The position numbers and the translations under genes were made by a program. The notes under the pieces were generated by a model. The model did no database searches. It had not been told where the DNA came from and saw nothing but the letters and a program-made list of their open reading frames with translations. A stretch of DNA of 64,000 nt from DAOTWY01 sp003696565 (GTDB lineage: Bacteria; Chloroflexota; Anaerolineae; Aggregatilineales; Phototrophicaceae). The stretch's first letter is position 1; every line of letters begins with the position of its first letter. This document shows, in pieces, positions 15,736-24,651 of the stretch. The DNA lies in contig DAOTWY010000114.1 of NCBI GenBank assembly GCA_034435635.1, forward strand, positions 35,013 to 99,012. Direction: 5' to 3'.

Positions 15736-18237
15736 TTAATTATTGGATGCAGGTTCTTCTGTTGGTGGGTTATCCACATCAGTACCGACTTCAATGACAG
15801 GAATATCGGCGATATTGGCTAATACCCCATTATAAGTGATGGATACAAAATTGGCGGCGATCCAACCAGTTTGCCCTTCAAATGTTGTCCTTAGCCATTC
15901 TTGATTGCCAGTGCGCCCTTCGATGATTAACTGAGATTGGCTCGGAATCCGTGCGATGACCTCTGCATTAACATCGGGTGTACGGCGCATATTCAGGTTT
16001 GCACCCGGATTGATTTGAACTGTGGCGAGGTAAGCATCGCGTACTGGATTAGGCGTGGGCGGGGCAAAACTGGGTGCATCTGAACTGACGCGCCCGATAC
16101 GGTCTGATTCAATGGTTTCTAATAGTCCACGTGCTTCTAAATCTTCTAAAGAAATGCGGCTACCATTGCGTTGATATTCCACAAAATTGACAGAGACCCA
16201 CCCAGTAATGGAACCGCCTTGTGCCGGTGCATATTCAACAAACGCCCATTCGCGTGATTCATCAAGCCCGATTAACCCTGCGATGGTGTTGGCTGGCATC
16301 CCTTGCAAGACTTCACTATCGGTGGTGGGGTTACGGCGAATGTTCAGATTGGCACCGGGGTTGATGTTAATCACCCGAACAGTTAGGCGTTCTTCTGGTA
16401 CTGGGGGCGGGGTGATGGAAGTGTTGACTGCTTCCCCGGGGATATTACGCGGAACGGTTGGAAGATCACGCAGTTTCATTAAGTCGCCATCTACATCACG
16501 CAGGACGACATACAAAGCGTTGATCCATGCGACAATTTCACCACCATCTGGTGTTAGATAGGTGACATTTAGCCAGGTTTGTTCGGGGTCTAGGTCAGCA
16601 TTTTCATCTTCTAGCAAGGTGACTGGATCGACCCAATCATAGAAGTTGCCATCTTCATCTTGTGCTTGGATGACGTTGCCATCTAGGTCAATTGGCGCGC
16701 CTTCACGCCCGTTGACAATTAGTGTTGTGCCTGAAGGTGCAAGCCCAAGTGATAGCGCAGAAGCGCGTGGATATTGACGTAATTGTAGGTTTGCGTTCGG
16801 GTCTAGGTTAACGCGGGCGGTAGGACCTTGTGGCGCAGGCGTGCTAACCACAGGCGCAACGGGTTCTGGTGTGGGCGCAACAACTGTGGTTGGCTGTACG
16901 ACAACTTCTGTTGGTTGCACCACCGCTACCGGCTCAGGTGTGGCGGGGATTGCCGTCGGCTCTGGTGCGGAGACAATCATCATTGAATCGGCTCCAGGCG
17001 CGCTAGCGACCTGTTGTGCCAGGCTTGTTTGAGCAAATAATACGGTAGTGGGTTGGAACATATTACCACCTAATACGATTGCGTTGTAGTAGACCCCACC
17101 ATAAAATTCTTGCTCATCTAATTCGATTGAAGCCGTTTGATCGTCAATGGTGACGGTCAATGTCACTGGTAACACAGCCGGACTTAAGCTGACAACATCT
17201 GCAGCGGTGTTAAACGCTAAATCAGATGCGAGTGTCGTGCCATCCGCCAGCGAGACGTTGACGGTACTATTGACAGCGGTGTTGATGACGCTGACAACAG
17301 CGGTATCTGATGTTACGCTGCTGAGGTCATCCACAAACACGTTGACGGTGATGTCATCCGGTGTACCGACAGCCGCAACAGTAAGGGCTTCATCGGCGGC
17401 AATCGTCAAATTGGCATCTAATAGCGTATTCGTGGTACCGGCTGCACGAATTTCCACGGCGTAATCCCCGGCGGGTAGTGGCAAGTGTTCCGTGACCTGA
17501 CCAAACGCTAATCCGGGCACGATTAAGGTATCGTTGGCATAAATATCAACGGCAGGCGCGTCAATGACTGTGTGGGCAAGCCGCACAAAACCGTTTTCAT
17601 CCCCAGACCCAACCGGTGCCGCAGCGACAAGCACTTCAGGTGTATTGGGTGTGCCATAAACAATGACCATTTGGGTGGTATTGCTGACAAGGTTAAACGT
17701 TGTTTCTGGCAAGAGTGAGTCGCCATTGGCGTTGATGGCAAACGGATAGCTGTCTGCTGGTAGGTCAAACCCGCCGGATGTGGTGCCATAAGCCAAGCCA
17801 CTAACCACGGTTTGATCTGCAGAAAGTACATCAACGGCTGGCGCGCCGTCAATGGCGTGGATTAGACGCAAACGGCTTGTACCAGGGGCAAGTGGTGAAA
17901 AATCATCTTCAAATGCCTGGAATTGAAGCGGATCAATGCTAGCGGCGACTAGCGTTTGGGGTATATCAGCCATTGCACTGACTTGTTGCCGCCACAATTC
18001 GGTGGTAATACCGCTTGGGGTGACGACGATTTGGTGTAGCCCGTCTTCAAACATGATATAGTTGCTGCTTTCGCCATAGGCTAAATTACGGACGGTAAGT
18101 TGACCGTCGGCATAAATATCAATTGCGCTCACACCGGGAATGACATGGACAAAGCGCAGGTAAGCCTCTGCAGCTTGTGCAGAAACGCTTATAACAGCCA
18201 TTCCAATGAGCATCAAGAGGAATACGAGTTTCTTCAT
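15736..18237 (-). CDS. Secreted protein with four DUF4397 repeats and three SH3b domains
   Basis: This 833-residue protein begins with a cleavable signal peptide (AVISVSAQA). About 20-390 holds four DUF4397-type repeats, for example AYLRFVHVIPGVSAIDIYAD and GFVRLAHTVIDAPAVDIYA. A Pro/Val/Thr-rich stalk follows (about 410-470), then three SH3b (bacterial SH3) domains starting near 475, 620 and 740, each with a LxLRxxP-like start such as NPGANLNIRRNP and a W-V/A-x-NFV end. SH3b domains usually bind cell-wall peptide or glycan, so a wall-attached surface protein is likely. Shine-Dalgarno AAGGAG precedes the ATG. The combination is common in Chloroflexota by my recollection, but its function is unknown. 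Confidence 0.87.
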   Translation of the reverse strand: MKKLVFLLMLIGMAVISVSAQAAEAYLRFVHVIPGVSAIDIYADGQLTVRNLAYGESSNYIMFEDGLHQIVVTPSGITTELWRQQVSAMADIPQTLVAASIDPLQFQAFEDDFSPLAPGTSRLRLIHAIDGAPAVDVLSADQTVVSGLAYGTTSGGFDLPADSYPFAINANGDSLLPETTFNLVSNTTQMVIVYGTPNTPEVLVAAAPVGSGDENGFVRLAHTVIDAPAVDIYANDTLIVPGLAFGQVTEHLPLPAGDYAVEIRAAGTTNTLLDANLTIAADEALTVAAVGTPDDITVNVFVDDLSSVTSDTAVVSVINTAVNSTVNVSLADGTTLASDLAFNTAADVVSLSPAVLPVTLTVTIDDQTASIELDEQEFYGGVYYNAIVLGGNMFQPTTVLFAQTSLAQQVASAPGADSMMIVSAPEPTAIPATPEPVAVVQPTEVVVQPTTVVAPTPEPVAPVVSTPAPQGPTARVNLDPNANLQLRQYPRASALSLGLAPSGTTLIVNGREGAPIDLDGNVIQAQDEDGNFYDWVDPVTLLEDENADLDPEQTWLNVTYLTPDGGEIVAWINALYVVLRDVDGDLMKLRDLPTVPRNIPGEAVNTSITPPPVPEERLTVRVININPGANLNIRRNPTTDSEVLQGMPANTIAGLIGLDESREWAFVEYAPAQGGSITGWVSVNFVEYQRNGSRISLEDLEARGLLETIESDRIGRVSSDAPSFAPPTPNPVRDAYLATVQINPGANLNMRRTPDVNAEVIARIPSQSQLIIEGRTGNQEWLRTTFEGQTGWIAANFVSITYNGVLANIADIPVIEVGTDVDNPPTEEPASNN

Positions 18238-18503
18238 AGGGTAACTCCTTCACAATATCTTGGTAGATTATGCACGGGAAATAGCGCGGTTGCGAGGGTA
18301 CGATTGGTATAGATGTGTGTTGATGTGCTTTATCGTTAAATCCCCTCGTTCATAAACACTTTTTAAGAAATTCGTTTGATTACGCATCGACATGCTGATA
18401 AGCCTTTTGATGAATAAAGTGCCGACTGTGTCATCATGTTGAATTTTTAATTTGCATTTATGAATGAGGGGATGAAGTTCATATGATATGTTTAATATCC
18501 GGC
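18238..18503. other. Non-coding gap with a long imperfect inverted repeat
   Basis: 266 bp between the ahcY stop and the DUF4397-SH3 start. Arms at 18340-18356 and 18457-18473 are complementary over 17 nt with one mismatch and enclose a 100-bp AT-rich spacer that is itself partly complementary. An 84-codon reading frame across it has no recognisable features. The gap must hold the leader or promoter of the DUF4397-SH3 gene. Confidence 0.5.
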
Positions 18504-19769
18504 TTAAGTGCCTTCTTCCCATTGATTGAGATAGGCGATTTGTTCTTCAGTGAGTTTATCAATGTGTACACCCATTGCTTCTAGCTTAAGACGGGCAATT
18601 TCTTTGTCAACGTCTTCTGGGATGGTGTAGACATTGGGTGCCATATTGGCGGCGTTTTGGAGCATGTACTCAGCCCCAAGTGCTTGGTTGGCAAAGCTCA
18701 TATCCATAACACTCGCTGGGTGTCCTTCTGCTGCTGCCAAGTTGATTAACCGCCCTTCGCCCAGGATGTAAATGACTTTGCCGTTGTTCAAGACATATTC
18801 TTCTACAAAAGGACGCACCAAGCGCGGGGTACCCTTGCTAATTTTCGCCAAGCCTTTGAGGTTAATTTCAACGTTAAAGTGACCGGAATTAGCGACGATG
18901 GCACCGTGCTTCATGGCTTGGAAGTGATGAACATCAAAAACGTTGATGTTGCCAGTTGCGCTGACGAAAATATCCCCAATGGGTGCGGCTTGTTCCATAG
19001 GCATCACGCGATAGCCATCCATCACAGCTTCTAATGCCTTCATTGGGTCAACTTCTGTCACGATGACATTAGCCCCCATACCGTGTGCGCGATTAGCAAT
19101 ACCACGACTGCACCAGCCATAGCCCGCCACGACAACTGTACGCCCAGCTAATAGGATATTGGTAGCGCGGATAATGCCGTCAATTGTGGATTGCCCGGTG
19201 CCGTAACGGTTGTCAAAAAGATGCTTGGTTTGACTGTCGTTTACGGCGATGACAGGGAACATCAATGCACCATCATTTGCCATGGCACGCAAGCGGATCA
19301 CGCCGGTGGTCGTTTCTTCTGTACCACCAATGACCTGATCCAGCAGTTCACGCCGGTCTTTATGTAGTAAGCTAACCAGGTCTGCACCGTCATCCATGGT
19401 GATTTGGGGTTTGTGGTCTAGCGCGGCTTTAAGGTGGTTGTAGTATGTTTCATTGTCTTCGCCTTTGATGGCATAGACAGGGATTTCATCATGAACAACC
19501 AGTGAAGCAGCGACATCATCCTGTGTGGAAAGTGGGTTAGACGCGCATAACACCACATCAGCCCCACCGGCTTGGAGGGTGCGCATCAGGTTGGCGGTTT
19601 CGGTTGTGACATGTAAACAGGCGGAAACCCGAACGCCTTTGAGGGGTTTTTCTTTTTCAAAACGCTCACGGATGGCACGCAGCACGGGCATTTCTTGCTC
19701 TGCCCAATCGATCCGATACCGTCCGCCAGTCGCTAAATCAGCATCTTTAATATGATGTTCGATTGTCAT
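18504..19769 (-). CDS. ahcY: Adenosylhomocysteinase (S-adenosyl-L-homocysteine hydrolase)
   Basis: This 421-residue NAD-dependent enzyme splits S-adenosylhomocysteine into adenosine and homocysteine, keeping methylation reactions running. Seen are ACLHVTTETANLM and CASNPLSTQDDVAA in the substrate domain, NRYGTGQSTIDGIIRATN, the NAD loop VVAGYGWCSRGIA and VTEVDPMKALEA. The C-terminus ends LNQWEEGT and not with the KPDHYRY seen in eukaryotic and many bacterial enzymes, so it is of the shorter type. The ATG at 19769 has GGAG six bases upstream. It follows the sugar/nucleoside kinase gene by 46 bp, which suggests joint removal of adenosine. Confidence 0.96.
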   Translation of the reverse strand: MTIEHHIKDADLATGGRYRIDWAEQEMPVLRAIRERFEKEKPLKGVRVSACLHVTTETANLMRTLQAGGADVVLCASNPLSTQDDVAASLVVHDEIPVYAIKGEDNETYYNHLKAALDHKPQITMDDGADLVSLLHKDRRELLDQVIGGTEETTTGVIRLRAMANDGALMFPVIAVNDSQTKHLFDNRYGTGQSTIDGIIRATNILLAGRTVVVAGYGWCSRGIANRAHGMGANVIVTEVDPMKALEAVMDGYRVMPMEQAAPIGDIFVSATGNINVFDVHHFQAMKHGAIVANSGHFNVEINLKGLAKISKGTPRLVRPFVEEYVLNNGKVIYILGEGRLINLAAAEGHPASVMDMSFANQALGAEYMLQNAANMAPNVYTIPEDVDKEIARLKLEAMGVHIDKLTEEQIAYLNQWEEGT

Positions 19770-19815
19770 TCTTATCTCCATAAAATAAACAAAACGCGGG
19801 CATTGTATCACACTG

Positions 19816-20793
19816 CTAAGATTTGGCTAGACTGAGTAGCACGTCTAATGCACCGTTGTCATCGTATTCGGTACGGAAACGCCCGATAAACTCACCAATT
19901 GTAAATTTATGACTTTGTGTGCCAATTTGTTCAATGCAATAACTAGCACATAGTGAACCGACTTGTGCGGCTAGCTCCAATGACCAGTTGTGTAACAACC
20001 CCGTAACAAATCCAGCGCGGAAGGCATCACCGCCACCTGTAGGGTCATTATTGACTGCTGGGAAGGCTTTGACATCTGTCACATGACCGTTGGTATAAAT
20101 TGTAGAGCCGTGTTTACCCCGTGTGATGACTAAAATATCGATCATATCTCGCAAGTCATCGAGACTTAAGCCGGTTTTTTGGCTGATAACTTCGGCTTCA
20201 TAGGCATTGACAATCATTGCATGTGCGCCGTCCATATCTCGCCGCAGTTCTTCGCCAGAAAGACGAGGCACTTGTTGGCTGGGGTCATAGATGAATCTAA
20301 TATGATGCTGACGACATTCTTCTGCCAAGTTGGACATGGCTTTGGGGTCATTTGGAGAGATAATAACCATATCCACGTTATCCATCTGCCCGTTGAGGGC
20401 ATCTTTGAGGCTATATTGACTGGCTAAGCTCATAGCACCGGCATAAAAAGATGCAATTTGATTGTTCTCCACATCTGTATTACAGAAAAACGATGCTGTG
20501 AAAACTTCATCAATTTGTTTGACTATGCTGCAATCTACGCCAACGCTTTCTAGCCACATACGATAATCTGGAAAGTCTCGCCCGGCAGTCCCCATAAGTT
20601 TGGGGCGCATTCCTAACAGAGCCATTGTATAGGCGATGTTTGCCGCCACGCCGCCCCAATGTTTGGTCATGTCATCCACTAAAAAACTAAGGCTTACCTG
20701 ATGAAGTTGTTCGGCGATAAAGTGATCCCGAAATTTACCAGGAAAGCGCATGAGATAATCATAAGCGATTGATCCAGTTGCGATTACATTCAT
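19816..20793 (-). CDS. PfkB-family kinase, probably adenosine kinase
   Basis: This 325-residue ribokinase-like enzyme has a start block VIATGSIAYDYLMRFPG, WGGVAANIAYTMALLG for substrate binding, and the signature NDPTGGGDAFRAGFVTG with the catalytic Asp. Placement directly upstream of ahcY makes adenosine the most likely substrate, converting it to AMP and pulling the reversible AhcY reaction forward. The ATG at 20793 fits the family start. One six codons further out (20811) would lie at or before the transcription start implied by the promoter at 20814-20841. Neither has a clear ribosome binding site. Substrate is inferred from context. Confidence 0.85.
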   Translation of the reverse strand: MNVIATGSIAYDYLMRFPGKFRDHFIAEQLHQVSLSFLVDDMTKHWGGVAANIAYTMALLGMRPKLMGTAGRDFPDYRMWLESVGVDCSIVKQIDEVFTASFFCNTDVENNQIASFYAGAMSLASQYSLKDALNGQMDNVDMVIISPNDPKAMSNLAEECRQHHIRFIYDPSQQVPRLSGEELRRDMDGAHAMIVNAYEAEVISQKTGLSLDDLRDMIDILVITRGKHGSTIYTNGHVTDVKAFPAVNNDPTGGGDAFRAGFVTGLLHNWSLELAAQVGSLCASYCIEQIGTQSHKFTIGEFIGRFRTEYDDNGALDVLLSLAKS

Positions 20794-20813
20794 GCTGTTG
20801 ATCTTGTCCATGT

Positions 20814-20841
20814 ATAATAAAATCTGAGAGGTAATTGTAAA
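20814..20841 (-). promoter_or_regulatory. Possible sigma-70-type promoter of the kinase-ahcY operon
   Basis: Minus strand TTTACA, 16-bp spacer, TATTAT. Transcription would start near 20807, leaving a leader of about 14 nt before the ATG at 20793. On the plus strand the same region contains TATAAT at 20813-20818, which could belong to the divergent pncB gene, though no good -35 goes with it. Confidence 0.35.
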
Positions 20842-20873
20842 CGAGATTCAGTAACACGTAAGGGTTAAATTTT

Positions 20874-22199
20874 ATGACTGCGTTTAATCATGAGCGTTTG
20901 ACCAACGTTCAGATTGGGCTGGATATGAATCATTTACGCCGAGGCTATTACAGCGATACCTATTTTATCAACATTATGCATATTCTACAGGGATTACAGG
21001 CGGAAGGTTATGAATTTAGAGGAAAATCACCACGGGGTGTTGCGGCGGTGGGTTATTCGGTTGGTGATGTCATTGTAGAAGCGCAGATTTTTAATCGACG
21101 TTCGCCGTATGCTGTCATAGCAGGTGTGGATGTGGCTTTGGCGATCATCCGGCATGGTGCTGGGTATTTTGAGGGCGAGCGTTTTGTGGCTGGTTGGTGT
21201 GATTTGGATGTTGTTGCAGTAGAAGACGGCGACATGACATATTACAACGGCAACCCGAATGAAGTGCAAACCGTGATTGAAATTCGAGGGAAATATCGTG
21301 ATTTCACACTCCTAGAAACGCCAATCTTAGGTATGCTAACTCGTGCTAGTCGAATTGCGACCAATGTTTATGATGTGTTACAGGCGGCAAACGGCAAAAA
21401 TGTCTTGTTTTTCCCAGCACGTTTTGATTTACCAAGTGTGCAATCACTAGATGGTTATGCGTATTGGGTTGCATTGCAGCGATATAACCACGAAACAGGG
21501 CATCAAGTACCGCCGTTAGTCAGCACGGATGCACAAGCAGCATGGTGGGGAGGACGTGGTGGGGGTACCGTACCCCATGCGATTATCGCTTGTTTTCTGG
21601 CTGATACAGCTGAGGCGATGTTAGCATTTGGGCGACATATTCCAGTCGATGTGCCGCGTATTGCATTGGTAGATTTTAATAACGATGTTGTGCGCGACGC
21701 ACTGGCGGTTTTGGATGTTTATTGGCAACAATATGTTCAAGCGACGGATGATGTGGCAAGAAAACAATGGACTCTTAAGGGCGTGCGCTTAGATACGAGC
21801 GGCAATATGGTGGATGAATCTTTGAAGGAGACCGGTGAGCGTGGTGTAACCCCGGAATTGGTGCGTGTTATGCGGCGTGCGTTAGATAACGCCTGGACAC
21901 GCTGGAACGTCCCCAATGATCTGGAAGATCAAGCACGGGATTACTGTCGCAACGTGCAAATTGTTGTCTCTGGTGGGTTTAATCGAGAAAAAATTGCTCG
22001 TTTTGAACAGGAAAGGGCACCAGTTGATTCATATGGGGTGGGGTCAACATTTTTAACCAATGATGCACAGACTAATACTGACTTTACGATGGATGTTGTA
22101 CGGGTATGGCTTAACGGTCAGTGGGTAGATATGCCTAAGATCGGACGTGCCCCTTGTGATAATCCGGATTTAGAACCCGTTGATCTCAGTATCTTTTGA
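20874..22199 (+). CDS. pncB: Nicotinate phosphoribosyltransferase
   Basis: This 441-residue enzyme makes nicotinate mononucleotide from nicotinate and PRPP in NAD salvage. Family features are DMNHLRRGYYSDTYF at the start (substrate loop with the Tyr-Tyr pair), LETPILGMLTRASRIATNVYDV and the C-terminal VDSYGVGSTFLTND with TDFTMDVVRV. Shine-Dalgarno AAGGG sits 8 bases before the ATG. It diverges from the adenosine-type kinase and is followed after 31 bp by the CpaF-like gene. Nothing in the sequence links those two functionally. Confidence 0.92.
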   Translation: MTAFNHERLTNVQIGLDMNHLRRGYYSDTYFINIMHILQGLQAEGYEFRGKSPRGVAAVGYSVGDVIVEAQIFNRRSPYAVIAGVDVALAIIRHGAGYFEGERFVAGWCDLDVVAVEDGDMTYYNGNPNEVQTVIEIRGKYRDFTLLETPILGMLTRASRIATNVYDVLQAANGKNVLFFPARFDLPSVQSLDGYAYWVALQRYNHETGHQVPPLVSTDAQAAWWGGRGGGTVPHAIIACFLADTAEAMLAFGRHIPVDVPRIALVDFNNDVVRDALAVLDVYWQQYVQATDDVARKQWTLKGVRLDTSGNMVDESLKETGERGVTPELVRVMRRALDNAWTRWNVPNDLEDQARDYCRNVQIVVSGGFNREKIARFEQERAPVDSYGVGSTFLTNDAQTNTDFTMDVVRVWLNGQWVDMPKIGRAPCDNPDLEPVDLSIF

Positions 22200-22230
22200 A
22201 TAATCGCAACTATGAACAAAGAGGCATGAT

Positions 22231-23544
22231 ATGTCAGGCGAGAATGAGGACAAAAAGCGTAGTTTTTATGAAGAGATTCAAGCTGTTCGCGCTAATGCTG
22301 ATAAAGGACGTGAACCGGTTTTTTTACCAGCACAACGTGGGCGGCGGCAAGTTTCCATTAAGGCGTTGATGGAACGAATCATTGGGCAGTTTCTTGCAGA
22401 ATATGATGCCGATGCACTGCGTGAAGCGGATACTGAGACCAAACGCCTGAAGTTAATTTTAGCGGCGGCGGATTATGTGATGAATGTTGAGTCTATTATT
22501 GTCACACAGGCAGAAAAAGCTGATATTATCCAGCGGGTGTATAACGAGCTGTTTACATATGGCGCGTTGGATTCCTTGTTTATGAATCCAGATATCACAA
22601 CGATTGTTTTAGATGGTGCGGATAAAATCTCTGTTCGTTATGGACATGGTGACTTAACCCCGATAGACCCGATTTTTGATGATATGGAGCATTTCACGCG
22701 GATTATCAACCGTTTATTGGAGGATTCCGGTGCGGTATTAACCCCAGAAGAGCCGTTGATTGAAACAGGATTGATCGCACATAGACGACGCATTAGTTTG
22801 AGTATTGCCGCGCCGCCAATTACGTTCCAGATTAACGTGGATTGTCGTTTGCATCCGGTTGAGCCGCCAAGATTGGATGATCTGGTGCAGGCTGGTGTGA
22901 TGCCGGCATTTTGTGCGGATATTTTGACGGCGTTGGTGCGTTCATCACATGGCGTGGTGATTGTGGGGGATACGGAATCCGGTAAAACCACGCTCATGGG
23001 GGTGTTGGCGCGGATGCTAAAGGGTGATGGCATGATCGCCGTGCAACGTGCTGCAGAGCTTGACTTAACAGAAGGCGCAACGAGCCGGGAAGTGCGTTGG
23101 CTGCAAGATGGTACGGTATCTTTTGGGCAGCAAGTGGCGGATGCTATCGCCGAATTGCCTCAAGTGATGATTTTGGATGAAGTGCGCGCTGATGAAGCAT
23201 TTGCAATTGCGCCTTTGCTTACCGCGTCGGATGCGCCGCGTCAGTTATGGACATTCCGAGGACCAGCGAACAGCAAACGGCTGACCTCTGCGCTGGGGAT
23301 GTTGGCGCGCCGTGCTGCACCGGATGCCGGTGAATCAGCGGTGAATGCGTTGTATAAACGCTTGCCTTTTGTGGTGACGATGCGCCGCCGTGAGAACGCC
23401 TTACAGCTTTATAGTATCAGTGAATGGCAGTTCACCAGCGGTGACTATCCCGATTATGTTGAGTTGGTGTCAAATGGGGAGCTAACCGGTAAAATGCCAA
23501 CGCTGAATTTAGATTTGCCAGAGGCATTTTGGAAAGGGGGGTGA
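22231..23544 (+). CDS. Orphan CpaF/VirB11-like secretion ATPase
   Basis: This 437-residue hexameric-type ATPase of the type II/IV secretion superfamily has an N-terminal domain (LFTYGALDSLFMNPDITTIVLDG, the 'GPLE-LL-D-I-I-V-NG' region of CpaF). It has a linker with PEEPLIETGL...HRRRISL, then the RecA-like domain with Walker A GDTESGKTT (about 246-254) and a Walker B-like VMILDEVRADEAF (about 312-324). CpaF proteins normally read GEVR there; the LDEVR form and weak downstream motifs show divergence. No TadB/TadC, CpaB or prepilin gene is near, so it is an orphan and may not power a Flp pilus. It may be co-transcribed with pncB. Confidence 0.8.
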   Translation: MSGENEDKKRSFYEEIQAVRANADKGREPVFLPAQRGRRQVSIKALMERIIGQFLAEYDADALREADTETKRLKLILAAADYVMNVESIIVTQAEKADIIQRVYNELFTYGALDSLFMNPDITTIVLDGADKISVRYGHGDLTPIDPIFDDMEHFTRIINRLLEDSGAVLTPEEPLIETGLIAHRRRISLSIAAPPITFQINVDCRLHPVEPPRLDDLVQAGVMPAFCADILTALVRSSHGVVIVGDTESGKTTLMGVLARMLKGDGMIAVQRAAELDLTEGATSREVRWLQDGTVSFGQQVADAIAELPQVMILDEVRADEAFAIAPLLTASDAPRQLWTFRGPANSKRLTSALGMLARRAAPDAGESAVNALYKRLPFVVTMRRRENALQLYSISEWQFTSGDYPDYVELVSNGELTGKMPTLNLDLPEAFWKGG

Positions 23545-23549
23545 TTTTT

Positions 23550-23592
23550 ACCGCAAAGACACAACGATCATGAGGTCTTGCGTCTTTGCGGT
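23550..23592. repeat. 15-bp inverted repeat between convergent genes
   Basis: Arms ACCGCAAAGACACAA (23550-23564) and TTGCGTCTTTGCGGT (23578-23592) pair at 14 of 15 positions around a 13-nt loop. It lies between the convergent ends of the CpaF-like gene and mtnA. Neither strand has a U-tract after the stem, so it is either a factor-assisted bidirectional terminator or a dispersed palindromic repeat. Confidence 0.6.
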
Positions 23593-23617
23593 CAATTAAT
23601 ATTCACCGTGTTACGCC

Positions 23618-24649
23618 TCATTTGACAATTGCACGCAACGACTCATCAAATGGTGGATATGCAATGCCGTTTTCGGTGACAATGCCTGTTAAATAGCGAT
23701 GTGGAGTCACATCAAATGCGGGATTGCGTGCCTTAAAATGACCTGGGACGAGCGCGTTTCCATATGGTGCGAGCACTTCAGATGGATCACGTTCCTCAAT
23801 TGGGATATGTTTTCCGGTGGCAATTGTCAGGTCTATGGTGCTGGTGGGTGCGACAGTATAAAATGGGATATCATTTTCTTTTGCCAGCACAGCAATTTGG
23901 TATGTGCCAATTTTGTTAGCGAAATCTCCGTTTGCAACGATACGATCCGCACCGACTAATACCAGATCAACCTCACCTTTTTGCATAAAGTACCCAGCAG
24001 CAGTATCCGGTATGATGTGATAGGGGATTCCAAGCTGCTCTAGTTCCCATGCAGAGAGGCGAGAGCCTTGCAAGCGTGGGCGGGTTTCATCCAACAGCAC
24101 ATGGAACTTACGCCCCTGCTCAAATGCGCTGCGGATGACACCCAATGCCGTGCCATGATCGACAGTGGCAAGCGCACCTGTGTTACAGTGGTGTAACACA
24201 GTGAATCCCTCCTTAATCAGGTTGGCACCGTGTTCACCCATGCGGCGGTTGATGGCGACATCTTCATCGGCGATGCGTTGTGCTTCCTTCAGTAATGCCT
24301 GGCGTAGATCATCAACAGTAGTATGGGGTGTGTTGTGGGCAAGTTTCATCATGTGATCTACTGCCCAGGCTAAATTAACGGCTGTGGGACGCGCTGCTTT
24401 GAGCGTGTGGGCAGCTTGTTCTAAATCTGTAATGAGAGCTGCTAGATTCTGTGCTGTGCTGTTTTGTGCAGCTAGTGCCATGCCGAATGCCGCTGCTGCA
24501 CCAATTGCTGGGGCACCGCGGACGGTCATATCGGTGATAGCTGCTGCTACTTGCTGATAAGTAGATAAATCAACGTGGGTGAGTTCCCAGGGGATACGCT
24601 TTTGGTCGATCATCCGCACGCCATTATTATGCCACTCAACTGTCCGCAT
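23618..24649 (-). CDS. mtnA: S-methyl-5-thioribose-1-phosphate isomerase
   Basis: This 343-residue enzyme of the eIF2B-like fold isomerises methylthioribose-1-phosphate to methylthioribulose-1-phosphate in methionine salvage. Visible are MTVRGAPAIGAAAAFG, the catalytic Cys region VLHHCNTGALATVDHGTALG, ETRPRLQGSRLSAWEL and the Asp of LVLVGADRIVANGD. The Cys and Asp mark it as MtnA and not a ribose-1,5-bisphosphate isomerase. The ATG follows the DsbA-like lipoprotein stop by 2 bp, so they share a transcript although the functions are unrelated. No mtnP or other salvage gene is in the window. Confidence 0.95.
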   Translation of the reverse strand: MRTVEWHNNGVRMIDQKRIPWELTHVDLSTYQQVAAAITDMTVRGAPAIGAAAAFGMALAAQNSTAQNLAALITDLEQAAHTLKAARPTAVNLAWAVDHMMKLAHNTPHTTVDDLRQALLKEAQRIADEDVAINRRMGEHGANLIKEGFTVLHHCNTGALATVDHGTALGVIRSAFEQGRKFHVLLDETRPRLQGSRLSAWELEQLGIPYHIIPDTAAGYFMQKGEVDLVLVGADRIVANGDFANKIGTYQIAVLAKENDIPFYTVAPTSTIDLTIATGKHIPIEERDPSEVLAPYGNALVPGHFKARNPAFDVTPHRYLTGIVTENGIAYPPFDESLRAIVK

Positions 24650-24651
24650 AA

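Noticed and set aside
18268..18522. 84-codon minus-strand frame in the gap after ahcY
   Set aside because: It overlaps the end of ahcY, spans the inverted repeat, has no ribosome binding site and shows no domain or secretion features.
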